From Pelagibius sp965227505 (GTDB lineage Bacteria > Pseudomonadota > Alphaproteobacteria > Kiloniellales > Kiloniellaceae), in contig NZ_OZ245757.1 in NCBI RefSeq assembly GCF_965227505.1, positions 930,001-994,000 of the forward strand: 64,000 nt of DNA, written 5' to 3'. Below the pieces are notes generated by a model. That model did no database searches. It saw only the letters and a program-made list of their open reading frames with translations, and had not been told where the DNA came from. Positions 24,012 through 32,794 of the stretch are shown piece after piece (positions within the stretch are counted from its first letter, which is position 1; each line of letters starts with the position of its first letter). The position numbers and the translations under genes were made by a program.

Positions 24012-25895
24012 ATGTCGCTGAGTATCGCTCTTTCCAGCGCCCTGGCCGGACTCCAGGTGAATCAGACCGCCTTGCAGGTCACCTCCGGCAACGTCGCCAA
24101 CGTGAACACGCCGGACTACGCCCGCAAGGTTCATCAGCAGCAGAACCGGGTCCTTGGCGGCCAGGGCAACGGCGTTGAGACCGCCCAGATCGTCCGGCGC
24201 ATCGACCAGTTCCTCCGCCGCGACCTGATGAGCGAAACCACCGTGCTCGGCAATGCGGAAGTCACCGCTGACTACTACAACCGCATGCAGGCGATGTTCG
24301 GCTCCCTGGGCAACAACAACGCCCTGGGCAACTCCATCACCGACCTCGCATTGGCGATCGAGAACGTGGCCAACAGCCCGGAGGTCGCCGCCCACCGTTT
24401 CGACGCCGTCAACGAGGCCGTCGAAATGGCGCAGTACTTCAACAATATGGGCACCGACATCCAGAACCTGCGCACCCAGGCCGATGCGGAAATCAATGCT
24501 GCGGTCGACATCATCAACGCCGAGCTGGAGATCATCGCCGACCTCAACTCGCAGATTGCGAACAACATCACCAAGGGCCTGCCGGTCGGCGACCTGGAGG
24601 ACCGGCGGGATGTGGCGGTCAAGACCATTTCCGAGTACATGGAGCTGCAGGAGTTCACAGACTCCTTCGGGCAGATCCGGCTGTTTACGGCTTCCGGCCG
24701 CTCCCTGGTCTCCGGCACCTCCTACGGCACGCTTTCCTACACCGTCACCCCCTTCATGACGGCCAACGAGACCTATCCGACGACCATCAGCGGCATCTAC
24801 CTGAACGGCGGCGCGACGCCTCCGCCGACCAGCGACATCACCACAGAGATCCGCGGCGGCAAGCTGCAGGCGCTGATCGACATGCGCGACAACACTCTGC
24901 CGGCAATGACCGAGCAGCTCGATCAGCTCGCCGGCCAGATGCGCGATTCCCTGAACCGTGTCCACAATCGCGGCGCCAACACGCCGATGGGCCAGGGTAC
25001 CGGCGCTGCCGACCCGGCCGCCATGTACGGCACAAGAGTGATCAACACACCGACCGATCCGCTGACCCTGGGCTCCGACGTCAGCTTTGCCATCCTCGAC
25101 GCAAACGGCAACGCTGTCAGCGCACCGCTGACCATCGCCGCCGGCGCAACGACGCCGAACGCAATCATCGCCGCGATCAACGGCCATCTGACGGCGGCGC
25201 CGGGCTACGGCACTGCGGCCTGGAATGCCGACCGCATGGAAATCAAAATGGAGCCGGGTTTCCGCCTGGCTATTCTCGACAACGGTCCGGCCGCCGACTT
25301 CGGCGACGCGACCATCCAGTTCGACGCCGACGGCGACACCGCGCAGGAAACCTATATGGGTTTCTCGAACTTCTTCGGCCTCAACGACATGTTCGAGACG
25401 CCGGAGCTGAGCACCGGCATTCCCGCCGCCACCAACCAGGGCAGCCAAACCGGTATCTCCAGCACCATTGCGGTCCGTCAGTCGCTGGTGGACGACCCCT
25501 CCTACCTCTCCAGGGGCATGCTGCGCGGGACCCCGCCGGCCCTCTCCCTCGGCGTCGGCGACAACGAGATCGCCCAGCAGCTGGCCAACGCCTTCGGGGA
25601 AAACCTGACCTACAACAGCGTTGCCAACGGTCCGTCGTCGACCAGCACGACTTTTTCCGGCTATGCCGGGGTGGTTCTTTCCTTCAACGCCTCGGCCACC
25701 GCGGCAGCGGAAGACACCCTGGACTTCCAGACCTTCTTCTTCGAGGACCTCCAGGCCAAGTTCCTCTCGGAGGCCGGGGTCAATATGGATGAAGAGTTGG
25801 CCAACATGACCATCTTCCAGAACGCCTACAACGCTTCGGCCCGTATCGTCCAGGTGGTGGACGAGATGCTCGAAACGCTTCTGAACCTGACCTAA
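24012..25895 (+). CDS. flgK: hook-filament junction protein FlgK (HAP1)
   Basis: 627 residues. The N-terminus SLSIALSSALAGLQVNQTALQVTSGNVANVNTPDYARKVHQQ is the conserved D0/D1 signature, and the C-terminus (FLSEAGVNMDEELANMTIFQNAYNASARIVQVVDEMLETLLNL) completes it. The long central domain is variable, as usual for FlgK. SD-like GAGAGAGAC precedes the ATG. flgL follows after 16 bases. Confidence 0.96.
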   Translation: MSLSIALSSALAGLQVNQTALQVTSGNVANVNTPDYARKVHQQQNRVLGGQGNGVETAQIVRRIDQFLRRDLMSETTVLGNAEVTADYYNRMQAMFGSLGNNNALGNSITDLALAIENVANSPEVAAHRFDAVNEAVEMAQYFNNMGTDIQNLRTQADAEINAAVDIINAELEIIADLNSQIANNITKGLPVGDLEDRRDVAVKTISEYMELQEFTDSFGQIRLFTASGRSLVSGTSYGTLSYTVTPFMTANETYPTTISGIYLNGGATPPPTSDITTEIRGGKLQALIDMRDNTLPAMTEQLDQLAGQMRDSLNRVHNRGANTPMGQGTGAADPAAMYGTRVINTPTDPLTLGSDVSFAILDANGNAVSAPLTIAAGATTPNAIIAAINGHLTAAPGYGTAAWNADRMEIKMEPGFRLAILDNGPAADFGDATIQFDADGDTAQETYMGFSNFFGLNDMFETPELSTGIPAATNQGSQTGISSTIAVRQSLVDDPSYLSRGMLRGTPPALSLGVGDNEIAQQLANAFGENLTYNSVANGPSSTSTTFSGYAGVVLSFNASATAAAEDTLDFQTFFFEDLQAKFLSEAGVNMDEELANMTIFQNAYNASARIVQVVDEMLETLLNLT

Positions 25896-25911
25896 GGATG
25901 GGAGCCCGCTG

Positions 25912-26832
25912 ATGTTCCGCGTTGCAGACTTCGCCCAGTACCAGCTCACGATGTCCTACACGATGCGCACCCAGAGCAGCGTCGCCGAACGCCAGATCGA
26001 GATTGCCAGCGGCAAGCGCGCGCAGCAGTACTCAAGCATCTCCACCGACGCCAGCGAACTGGTCAACATCGAGCGCTCCGTGGCGCGGACTGGACAGTTC
26101 AACCGCAATATCGACCAGGCGCTGACGCGGCTGGGGGTCATGGAATCCTCGGTCGCCATCATGGTCGAGCGCGCCACCGAGGTTCTGGCGATCATGAGTT
26201 CGGCAATCTCGGGCGAGAACATCAACGATGTCCCGCTGCAGGAGTTCTCCGCAACCTTCCTGGCCGAGGCGGAGTCCCTGCTGAACACCTCGCACGAGGA
26301 CCGCTATCTCTTTGCCGGCTCCCAGACCGACGCTCCGGCTGTCGACCTGGCGGACGTGGCCTACACCCCGCAGGCCGGCCTGCCCGGCGTCTTCACCGCG
26401 GACTTCGACTATTACCAGGGCGACACTCTGGGCCTGACCGTGCGGACCGACGAGACCTTCGAGACCACCTACGGCATCACGGCCGATGAGCCGGCCTTCG
26501 AGGAGATGCTCCGCGCGCTTTCCTACATGGACTACGCAGGCGCCAACCTGGACGGCGCGGTTCTGGAACAGGCCTATACGATGATGAAATCTGCCGTCGA
26601 CGGGCTCAGCGACATTCGCGGAAGGATCGGCGCCAGCAGCAAGGTCCTGGAGGCCGCCAGCAGCGGCCATGACGACTACCTGACCTATGCCACCAACCTT
26701 GTCTCGACCCTGGAGGATGTGGATGTCGCCGAGGCGACGACCCGCCTGGCGCAAGACGAGGTCCAGCTCCAGGGCTCCTATCTGGCGCTCTCGAGGATCA
26801 GCGAGTTAAGCCTTTTAAACTACCTTAGATAG
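25912..26832 (+). CDS. flgL: hook-filament junction protein FlgL (HAP3)
   Basis: 306 residues, a flagellin-related junction protein. Features are the N-terminal MSYTMRTQSSVAERQIEIASGKRAQQYSS, the HEDRYLFAGSQTDAPAV motif (about residues 125-141) and the C-terminal DVDVAEATTRLAQDEVQLQGSYLALSRISELSLLNYLR. It ends the flgI-to-flgL run. fliW begins 56 bases later. Confidence 0.95.
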   Translation: MFRVADFAQYQLTMSYTMRTQSSVAERQIEIASGKRAQQYSSISTDASELVNIERSVARTGQFNRNIDQALTRLGVMESSVAIMVERATEVLAIMSSAISGENINDVPLQEFSATFLAEAESLLNTSHEDRYLFAGSQTDAPAVDLADVAYTPQAGLPGVFTADFDYYQGDTLGLTVRTDETFETTYGITADEPAFEEMLRALSYMDYAGANLDGAVLEQAYTMMKSAVDGLSDIRGRIGASSKVLEAASSGHDDYLTYATNLVSTLEDVDVAEATTRLAQDEVQLQGSYLALSRISELSLLNYLR

Positions 26833-26888
26833 CGATTTCGTAACCACAGGACGGCGATAATATCTCCGTCACCAGTAAGGAGTTAACC

Positions 26889-27401
26889 ATGCCCCGCGAA
26901 CACATGGCAGCCAAGAAGGCAGCACCAGAAGCCCCTGGAGCGATGGCCTCGGCACCGCTGTCCGAGGGGAATGACAAGAAGACGATCGATACGCGCTTCG
27001 GGACCATTGAGTTTGATCTGGATCAGGCCCTGAACTTCCCGAAGGCGATCCCCGGCTTCACCGGCTACCACACCTTCGGCCTGGCCATGGTGCCCAGCGA
27101 GACCCAGTCCAGCTTCATGCTGCTGCAGGCGCTGGAGCCCACCGACCTCTCCTTCATCGTGCTGCCCTACGACCCGGGCGCGGCGCTGATTGAACCGAAG
27201 GACATCGAGACGGCCCAGCAGCATCTCGGCATCGGCGCCGGCGACTGCGCAATCATGCTGATCGCAACCTTTCGCAGGATCGGCGACAGCTTCGAGACCT
27301 CGGTGAACATGCGTGCGCCGATCTTCATCGATACCGCAAACCGCCTCGCCTGGCAGCATATCCTGCCGAACGACCGCTACGACGTGCGCCACACCCTCTA
27401 G
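26889..27401 (+). CDS. fliW: flagellar assembly factor FliW (CsrA antagonist)
   Basis: FliW binds CsrA allosterically and also binds flagellin, tying flagellin translation to its secretion. The 170-residue protein has the family beta-barrel pattern DTRFGTIEFDLDQALNFPKAIPGFTGYHTF, a conserved FIVLPYDPG stretch and the late VNMRAPIFIDTANRLAWQHIL. A 30-residue Lys/Ala/Pro-rich extension precedes the core. A good SD (TAAGGAG) precedes the ATG at a suitable distance. csrA is at 3844. Confidence 0.93.
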   Translation: MPREHMAAKKAAPEAPGAMASAPLSEGNDKKTIDTRFGTIEFDLDQALNFPKAIPGFTGYHTFGLAMVPSETQSSFMLLQALEPTDLSFIVLPYDPGAALIEPKDIETAQQHLGIGAGDCAIMLIATFRRIGDSFETSVNMRAPIFIDTANRLAWQHILPNDRYDVRHTL

Positions 27402-27443
27402 GCTGCTTCGCTGCAAAGCTTCCGTCGAAGAAGCGACAAAAAA

Positions 27444-27470
27444 GGGCCCGCTCGCAGCGGGCCCTTTTTT
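27444..27470. terminator. bidirectional terminator after fliW
   Basis: GGGCCCGC-TCGCA-GCGGGCCC with A-run before and T6 after. It serves fliW on the plus strand and the TPR/glycosyltransferase-like gene converging on the minus strand. Confidence 0.9.
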
Positions 27471-27492
27471 ATCTTCCGGGCATACTCGGCCA

Positions 27493-27552
27493 GATGCGCT
27501 GGGCAGGATGCGCTGGGCCAGCTGGGCTGGGCCAGCTGGGCTGGGCCAGCTG
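27493..27552. repeat. 14-base tandem repeats between terminator and TPR gene
   Basis: Two copies of a GATGCGCTGGGCAG-like unit are followed by nearly three copies of CTGGGCCAGCTGGG, all non-coding and just outside the stop of the TPR gene. This is a minisatellite-like array. No function is evident. Confidence 0.75.
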
Positions 27553-27554
27553 CG

Positions 27555-29729
27555 CTAAAAGGCTGCCGCCTCGACGCGGGCCTTGAGCGCCCGGGCGATA
27601 CGTTCAATCAGAACCGGCCATTCTTCGGTCCAGTTTCGCTGCCAGATCATGCGGTTCGGCAATCCGTAGTCGCCCGTCACCGGCTGGTCGGGGCGACTCG
27701 CCCCGGCCATCATCAGCCAGACCTCCGTACCCATCGCGTCGGCGATGCGGTTCGGCGATGACGATGTGGAAACCACCAGATCGAGCTGCGCGGTCAGGGC
27801 GAAGGCACCGTCAAGATCCATCCTCAGATCGAGGTCGTCCCAGCGATGGATCTTGATTCCGAACATCTCCTCGGCTTTGCTCATCTCTTGTTCGTCGGGG
27901 TCATACTGCACATTCACGAACTGCGCCCCCGGGATCTTCAGTATGGGTTCCCACATCTCCAGATCGGTGTAGTGGATGTCGCGGTCGCGGTGGGAGAACT
28001 TACTGCGCCAGCAGATGCCGATCTTGGGGCCTTCCGGAACATCGGCCAGACGTTCGGCCATTTCATCGAACCTTTCCGGATTCGGAATCAGATAGCCCTT
28101 GCTGTCCTTGCCTCGTTCCCAGCAGGCGAAGGCCGCTTCGATGTCGTCTTCAGGATAGGTCTTGGCGATGGCCAGGTCTTCCTGACCGAAGGGAAAATAC
28201 TGCATCAGATTGCCGGCGGGCAGATGAAGATCGCAGTCTTCGCGCTCCCAATCGTTCTTGCCGTTCAGACGCTCGGGCAGAAACCTGGCCTCGGGAAAGC
28301 TGCGCTGGAAGATGTCGACCAGGCGCTTGTCGGACTCGATAACGACCTCTTTCGCCTTGTCCACAATGTGCTGGAACCGCCGGGCGAAGTCGATCTCGTC
28401 GCCGACGCCCTGCTCGCGCCACACCAGAATCCGTTTGTCGTGGATATCCTCGCCCTGCCAGCGGGGCACCTGGAACCTGCGGTTTGGCAGACGCAGCCCG
28501 CCGGTCAGGCCGGCATCGAAGTGCTCCCAGGACTCCTCGAAAAAGCCGTTGGTCCAGAGAGACCGCGCGAGAGAAAACTCCAGGCCGTGATGCTCGGGCT
28601 TCAACTTGTGGGCAAGGCGGAACTTCTCCAGCGCCTGCTTGTGCAGCCCCTGCTCCTGATAGACCAGACCCTTGTTGTGATGGAATTCGCCGCGCTCGTC
28701 CTCCAAGGCCAGGGCCTGGTCGTAGGACGCATGAGCCTTGTCGAGATCGTGCAGCAGGCGCAGAGCGTTGCCGAAGTTGAAGTAGCTGGTCGCAAAACTT
28801 GGCTGGAATTCCATCGCCTTGCGGAAGCAGGCCAGGGCTTCCCTATAGCGATGAAGATCCATGTAGACGTTGCCCAGGTTGGATTGAGAGGCGCCGCTGC
28901 TCGGATCAAGATCGACGCCCTTCTTTGAGTACTCCAACGCCTCTTCGGGCTTCTTCAGTTCGCGCAGCACCATGCCTAGATTCACGTAGGCTTGCGCAAT
29001 GGTCGGGTCCGCTTCGATGGCTCTGCGGCACGCTTTCTCGCCAAGCTCGTGCTTGCCATGGTCAATGGCAATCTTGCCGAGGTTCACGTGGGCCTCGGCG
29101 TAGTCGGGCTTGATCGCGGCCGCCATGCTGTAGGCGTCGATGGCCTCCGACTCCGCGCCTTGCATCTTCTTGATCAGGCCCAGGTGGTAAAAGGCAATGG
29201 CGTCCCGCGGATTCAGCTTGATCGCCACGACAAGTGCCTCGGTCGCCTGATCGAGAACACCGGCATCGATCAGCAGAATTGCCAGATCGCGATAGGCGTC
29301 GGCGTATTCCGGGTTCAGATTGAGGGCCGTGGTGTAAGCGTTGGCAGCCGCATCCATCTCGTTGAAGGTATGCAGCATCTTGCCGTGCAACCTATGCACC
29401 TCAGGCTCCATCGGCGCGGCCTCCAGCGCACGCTTCATCAGCTTGCGAACGTCAAGAAGCTTGCGCTGGTTCATGTACACATGAGACAGCAAGGCCATGG
29501 CAACGCCGTTGCCGCGATCCGAATTCAGAGCACGCTTCAGAAGGTTTACGGCATCCTTCCAGCGTTTGGCCGCGATCTTCTCGCGGGCCGTATCGATCAT
29601 TTTTCCCGTGTTGCGCAGCGGTCGGGCGCCCTTGCCCTCGCGGTGCCGGCGCTTCTTTGAGGAGCCTTTGGCCTTTCGTTCCTCGCCGGCCCCGACGTCG
29701 GCGTCTGGGGCTGCCTGCTCGTAGCTCAT
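27555..29729 (-). CDS. TPR protein with glycosyltransferase-like C-terminal domain
   Basis: 724 residues. A basic, disordered head is followed by about ten TPR repeats (residues ~40-400; e.g. PEYADAYRDLAILLIDAG, DYAEAHVNLGKIAIDHG, PTIAQAYVNLGMVLREL). The C-terminal ~300 residues resemble a GT-B type glycosyltransferase domain (DKRILVWREQGVGDEIDFARRF, then GPKIGICWRSKFSHRDRDIHYTDLE and DLVVSTSSSPNRIADAMGTEVWLMM). TPR-GT proteins next to flagellins are often involved in flagellin glycosylation (Caulobacter FlbA is a TPR protein in a similar setting). The substrate here is inferred, not seen. Confidence 0.75.
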   Translation of the reverse strand: MSYEQAAPDADVGAGEERKAKGSSKKRRHREGKGARPLRNTGKMIDTAREKIAAKRWKDAVNLLKRALNSDRGNGVAMALLSHVYMNQRKLLDVRKLMKRALEAAPMEPEVHRLHGKMLHTFNEMDAAANAYTTALNLNPEYADAYRDLAILLIDAGVLDQATEALVVAIKLNPRDAIAFYHLGLIKKMQGAESEAIDAYSMAAAIKPDYAEAHVNLGKIAIDHGKHELGEKACRRAIEADPTIAQAYVNLGMVLRELKKPEEALEYSKKGVDLDPSSGASQSNLGNVYMDLHRYREALACFRKAMEFQPSFATSYFNFGNALRLLHDLDKAHASYDQALALEDERGEFHHNKGLVYQEQGLHKQALEKFRLAHKLKPEHHGLEFSLARSLWTNGFFEESWEHFDAGLTGGLRLPNRRFQVPRWQGEDIHDKRILVWREQGVGDEIDFARRFQHIVDKAKEVVIESDKRLVDIFQRSFPEARFLPERLNGKNDWEREDCDLHLPAGNLMQYFPFGQEDLAIAKTYPEDDIEAAFACWERGKDSKGYLIPNPERFDEMAERLADVPEGPKIGICWRSKFSHRDRDIHYTDLEMWEPILKIPGAQFVNVQYDPDEQEMSKAEEMFGIKIHRWDDLDLRMDLDGAFALTAQLDLVVSTSSSPNRIADAMGTEVWLMMAGASRPDQPVTGDYGLPNRMIWQRNWTEEWPVLIERIARALKARVEAAAF

Positions 29730-29962
29730 GATATCTTGCTCTTCGGATGCCTAGAGTTGCGACTGCCGGTCGGACCGGCGACATGCCGGCTGCCTGGCGA
29801 ACAGGCAGGTTAAGCCGCGATTCACTAAGAGAACCTTTCCGGCCGTTAACATTTCTGTCGTGATGGGCCCTTGCAGGACGGGCCAGGCGCTGGATCGGGC
29901 TGTTCCGCCGGCGTCGGCGGCCATGCCGGCAGCCGAAGGCCGAGCTTCAGGCGCAAAGGGCC

Positions 29963-30457
29963 TCAGATTGAAATCGTGAGGGAGGAGGCCTCAGGCGGAC
30001 GCTCGGGTTCCTGCGCGGGCTTGGCCGGCTTGGCCTCCTGGGCCTTGCCGTCCGGCGACCCGGTACGCTGCTCGTTCTGAGCCAGTTCGGACCAGCTCGC
30101 CCGCACCTCGCTGAGCGCGGTGATGATACCGTCGCAGATCTGCGCCGAGTTCTTCATGTTGACCTGCTGTAGGTCGCGGAAAATCGTGTGGTAGAACTGG
30201 TCGAGCATCAGCGAGATGTTCCCGCCCTTCTCGAAATCCAGGTGCGACTGCAGGCCGACCAGGATCTTGCAGGCCTTCTGGGTGGCATTGAAGCGGTCCT
30301 CGATGCGCCCCTCCTCGATGGCCGTCTTGGCGTTGGCCACCTCCTTGATCATCGCGTCATAGAGCAGCACCACGGCGCCAAGGGAGGAAACCATCTTGGA
30401 AGCGGTCTGATATGCGGAAAGAGCATTGAAAGACTGCGTCAAGTCACCAAACCTCAA
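29963..30457 (-). CDS. fliS: flagellin export chaperone FliS
   Basis: FliS keeps flagellin unpolymerised in the cytoplasm. The 164-residue protein begins at a TTG codon; no in-frame ATG is available upstream. The family features are AYQTASKMVSSLGAVVLLYDAMIKEVANAKTAIEEG and a CKILVGLQSHLDFEKGGNISLMLDQFYHTIFRDL core. A Pro/Glu/Lys-rich 35-residue tail is added at the C-terminus. It follows fliD by 37 bases. A second, different FliS is encoded at 45632. Confidence 0.92.
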   Translation of the reverse strand: MRFGDLTQSFNALSAYQTASKMVSSLGAVVLLYDAMIKEVANAKTAIEEGRIEDRFNATQKACKILVGLQSHLDFEKGGNISLMLDQFYHTIFRDLQQVNMKNSAQICDGIITALSEVRASWSELAQNEQRTGSPDGKAQEAKPAKPAQEPERPPEASSLTISI

Positions 30458-30494
30458 GCATGATCACGGATGGGAAGGCCTCTGCGAAGCCGGC

Positions 30495-32222
30495 CTAGTC
30501 GTCGCCGCCCTTGAGAAAAGCCTCGAGCTGGCTCGAAGCGGCCTCGGCGGCGGCGACGGCACGCTCCATGGCAGCGTATTTCTCAATCAGCTTGTTCTGA
30601 AAAATCACCAGCCGCGCCTCCAGGGATTCGATCTGATCGACGAAATCCTCGTTCTGGGCCTGCAGGCGGTTCACCTCTTCGGTGATCAGCCCGTCGCCCT
30701 GGTTGATATAGTTGTCAAGGCGCTGATAGAGCCGCTCGGCGATACCGGTCGAGGTGGAAATGCTGATGCTTTCCGCCGGCTCGGCGGGATTGCGGTTGTA
30801 GGCCAGCGTCATGCCCTCGTAGACCGTCCCGTCCAGCCCGCGCAGCAGGCCGCCGTCGACCTCGAAGGCGTCGACACCGTCAACCTGCAGGTTGGTGCCG
30901 TCGATGGCACCCGCCGGAACGTCGATGGTGAAGTCACCGACGTTCAGAAGCTCGTTGCGGGCGATCATGCGGATGTCGGGCGAGCTGGACTGAAATCCGA
31001 ACTCGAAAACACCGCGCACCTCGTCCAACTTGTCGACCAGATTGGCGTCGAGCGCACCATTGTCGACGGTCAGGGTCCCGTCTTCGGAAAGCTCGATGCC
31101 GACGCCCCGCAGGGTCGCGAGCGCCGTGGAATCAAGCCCGTCCACCAGATCGGCGAGATCGGTCCCGAGATCCCGGCCCAGAGAGCGCAGCAGGTTGTCA
31201 CCGAAGAGGATCGCCGAGGCATCCACCTCCCCGTCTTCGGAAACGACCTGTTGGGAGTTCAGGAAGGTCTTGACGTCGTTGTAGGCCGCCACGAAGCCTT
31301 CGATCTGCGCCTTCACGCCGGAGAGATCGGGCTCGATCTCCAGGGTAATCGTCGTGCCGGTCGAATCGCTTTCCTTGAACAGATCAAGAGTCACGTTGTC
31401 GATCAGATCGTCAATCTCGTTCGAGTCCCGCTCGATCACCGTGGGAATGCCATCGAGGCGGAGCTGAGCCGGCTGCGAGGGCTGCAGAACAGTCGTATAG
31501 GTCGCGCCGTTGTCAGCAGAGACATCCAGACCGGTGGCTCCCAGGATCTGGCCGGTCGTACCGCTGAGCTCGATGTCTTTGTTGGTCTCTTCCGCGGTGA
31601 AGACGATCCGGAAATCGTTGTCGGCGATCTTCAGCGCCGAGGCCCGCACGCCGGTCGTCCCGGTCACGGCGTTGATGGCAAAGACAACGTCGGTGGCCGT
31701 CATATCCGCCGTGATGTCGATGGTCGCCGTCTCTTCGGCCGCAGCGCCCGCCAGGTTGATCGTCAGCGTTTCCGTGATGCCCAAGCCGGTACTGACGTCG
31801 GTCAGGGTGCCGCCGGAGATCTTATGCGCCTCCGCGATCTGATCGACGATGATCTCGTAGACCCCCGGCGCGGCATTGTTCGTCGCTGTCGCGCCCAGGA
31901 TTTCCGTTGCGGGCGTGGCTGTGTCCGATGTGATGAAGGCGGACTTCTGCTCGAAGACGTTGCTCAGAATGCCGGTGGAACCGGGCGGATTGCGCAGGGC
32001 GTTGACGCTCGACTGCAGCGTTTCCAGCAGCGCCGTGAATTCGTTGAAGGCGGCGACCCGCGTATCGTTGTCGGAGATCCGGTTGTTGAGCCGGTCGATG
32101 GGGATACGCTTGACCGCCAGCGAAGCCTCAATAATGGCCGCCGTGTCCAGACCGGAGAATGACCCGGTCAGGAGCGGTGAGTTCCCGATAAAGGAAACGG
32201 TGCCTTGGGTACCTGCAACCAT
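30495..32222 (-). CDS. fliD: filament cap protein FliD
   Basis: FliD (HAP2) caps the growing filament. It has 575 residues. The N-terminal LLTGSFSGLDTAAIIEASLAVKRIPIDRLNNRISDNDTRVAAFNEF is characteristic. Late features are QRLDNYINQGDGLITEEVNRLQAQNEDFVDQIESLEARL and a C-terminal helix rich in Ala/Glu. A strong SD (AGGAGG) lies before the ATG. It lies between flaG-like and fliS on the minus strand, downstream of the flagellin array. Confidence 0.95.
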   Translation of the reverse strand: MVAGTQGTVSFIGNSPLLTGSFSGLDTAAIIEASLAVKRIPIDRLNNRISDNDTRVAAFNEFTALLETLQSSVNALRNPPGSTGILSNVFEQKSAFITSDTATPATEILGATATNNAAPGVYEIIVDQIAEAHKISGGTLTDVSTGLGITETLTINLAGAAAEETATIDITADMTATDVVFAINAVTGTTGVRASALKIADNDFRIVFTAEETNKDIELSGTTGQILGATGLDVSADNGATYTTVLQPSQPAQLRLDGIPTVIERDSNEIDDLIDNVTLDLFKESDSTGTTITLEIEPDLSGVKAQIEGFVAAYNDVKTFLNSQQVVSEDGEVDASAILFGDNLLRSLGRDLGTDLADLVDGLDSTALATLRGVGIELSEDGTLTVDNGALDANLVDKLDEVRGVFEFGFQSSSPDIRMIARNELLNVGDFTIDVPAGAIDGTNLQVDGVDAFEVDGGLLRGLDGTVYEGMTLAYNRNPAEPAESISISTSTGIAERLYQRLDNYINQGDGLITEEVNRLQAQNEDFVDQIESLEARLVIFQNKLIEKYAAMERAVAAAEAASSQLEAFLKGGDD

Positions 32223-32303
32223 CAGACTCCTCCTAACCGCCCAATGCTAGCGCCCCAATCGCTCAAAATTCGTTAAGAATTGTTGGTTATCAATGTGTTA
32301 AAC

Positions 32304-32690
32304 TCACGCAATCACGCTCGATTTGGGCCGGGATACGGCGCTCGGCGACGCCTTTTCGATAGGACGAAATGCCTTTTCCGGTGGAAATTCCACCAGAACA
32401 TCTCCACTTTCGCGATCGTACACCCGCACAATCAGTCGGCCGCTGTCCTGATCGCGGTAGGTCGTCAGGGCCGAATTCGGGGCGCTTTGGCGCAACACCG
32501 GCTGGCTGGCGGCCCGCCCCGCAGCCGGCTCCACCGCATCGCTGCGAGGTCCCGTCCCCGGGCCTGACAATGCCGCGGGCCGGTCGCTTTTGGCGACCGC
32601 TGCGGCGTTCGAACCTTTGCCGCCGGCGGGTGCCGAAGCGCTGCGTTGCGGTGCGACCAGCGCCGTGGAACTCAAGAGTGTCGTGTCCAT
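32304..32690 (-). CDS. FlaG-like protein
   Basis: 128 residues. The first two thirds are Ala/Ser/Gly-rich and look disordered. The C-terminal TTYRDQDSGRLIVRVYDRESGDVLVEFPPEKAF is the FlaG-type beta motif (x-V-x-V-x-D-x-x-S/T-G-x-V-x-x-x-x-P). FlaG proteins are encoded beside fliD and influence filament length in other bacteria. AAGGAGGG is a strong SD. It sits between flagellin 1 and fliD. Confidence 0.75.
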   Translation of the reverse strand: MDTTLLSSTALVAPQRSASAPAGGKGSNAAAVAKSDRPAALSGPGTGPRSDAVEPAAGRAASQPVLRQSAPNSALTTYRDQDSGRLIVRVYDRESGDVLVEFPPEKAFRPIEKASPSAVSRPKSSVIA

Positions 32691-32724
32691 TGTCCTAAGC
32701 CCTCCTTACGCGGGCTCGTCTACC

Positions 32725-32783
32725 GGTCCGGAACGGCCGGGATGATGCCCTGAAGCGCCACCCCGGCCTTGCTGGTCCGGACC
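32725..32783 (-). other. large two-part inverted repeat between flagellin 1 and flaG-like
   Basis: GGTCCGGA (32725-32732) pairs with TCCGGACC (32776-32783), and inside it GGCCGGG pairs with CCCGGCC. In RNA this would be a strong long hairpin without a U-tract. It may be an attenuator, an RNA-processing site, or a stabiliser of the flagellin transcript's 3' end. Confidence 0.65.
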
Positions 32784-32794
32784 TGGGTCGAGAC

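Noticed and set aside
32758..32774. Minus-strand GG-N10-GC resembling a sigma-54 promoter before flaG-like
   Set aside because: The -12 half lacks TTGC, and the bases are part of the inverted repeat 32725-32783.
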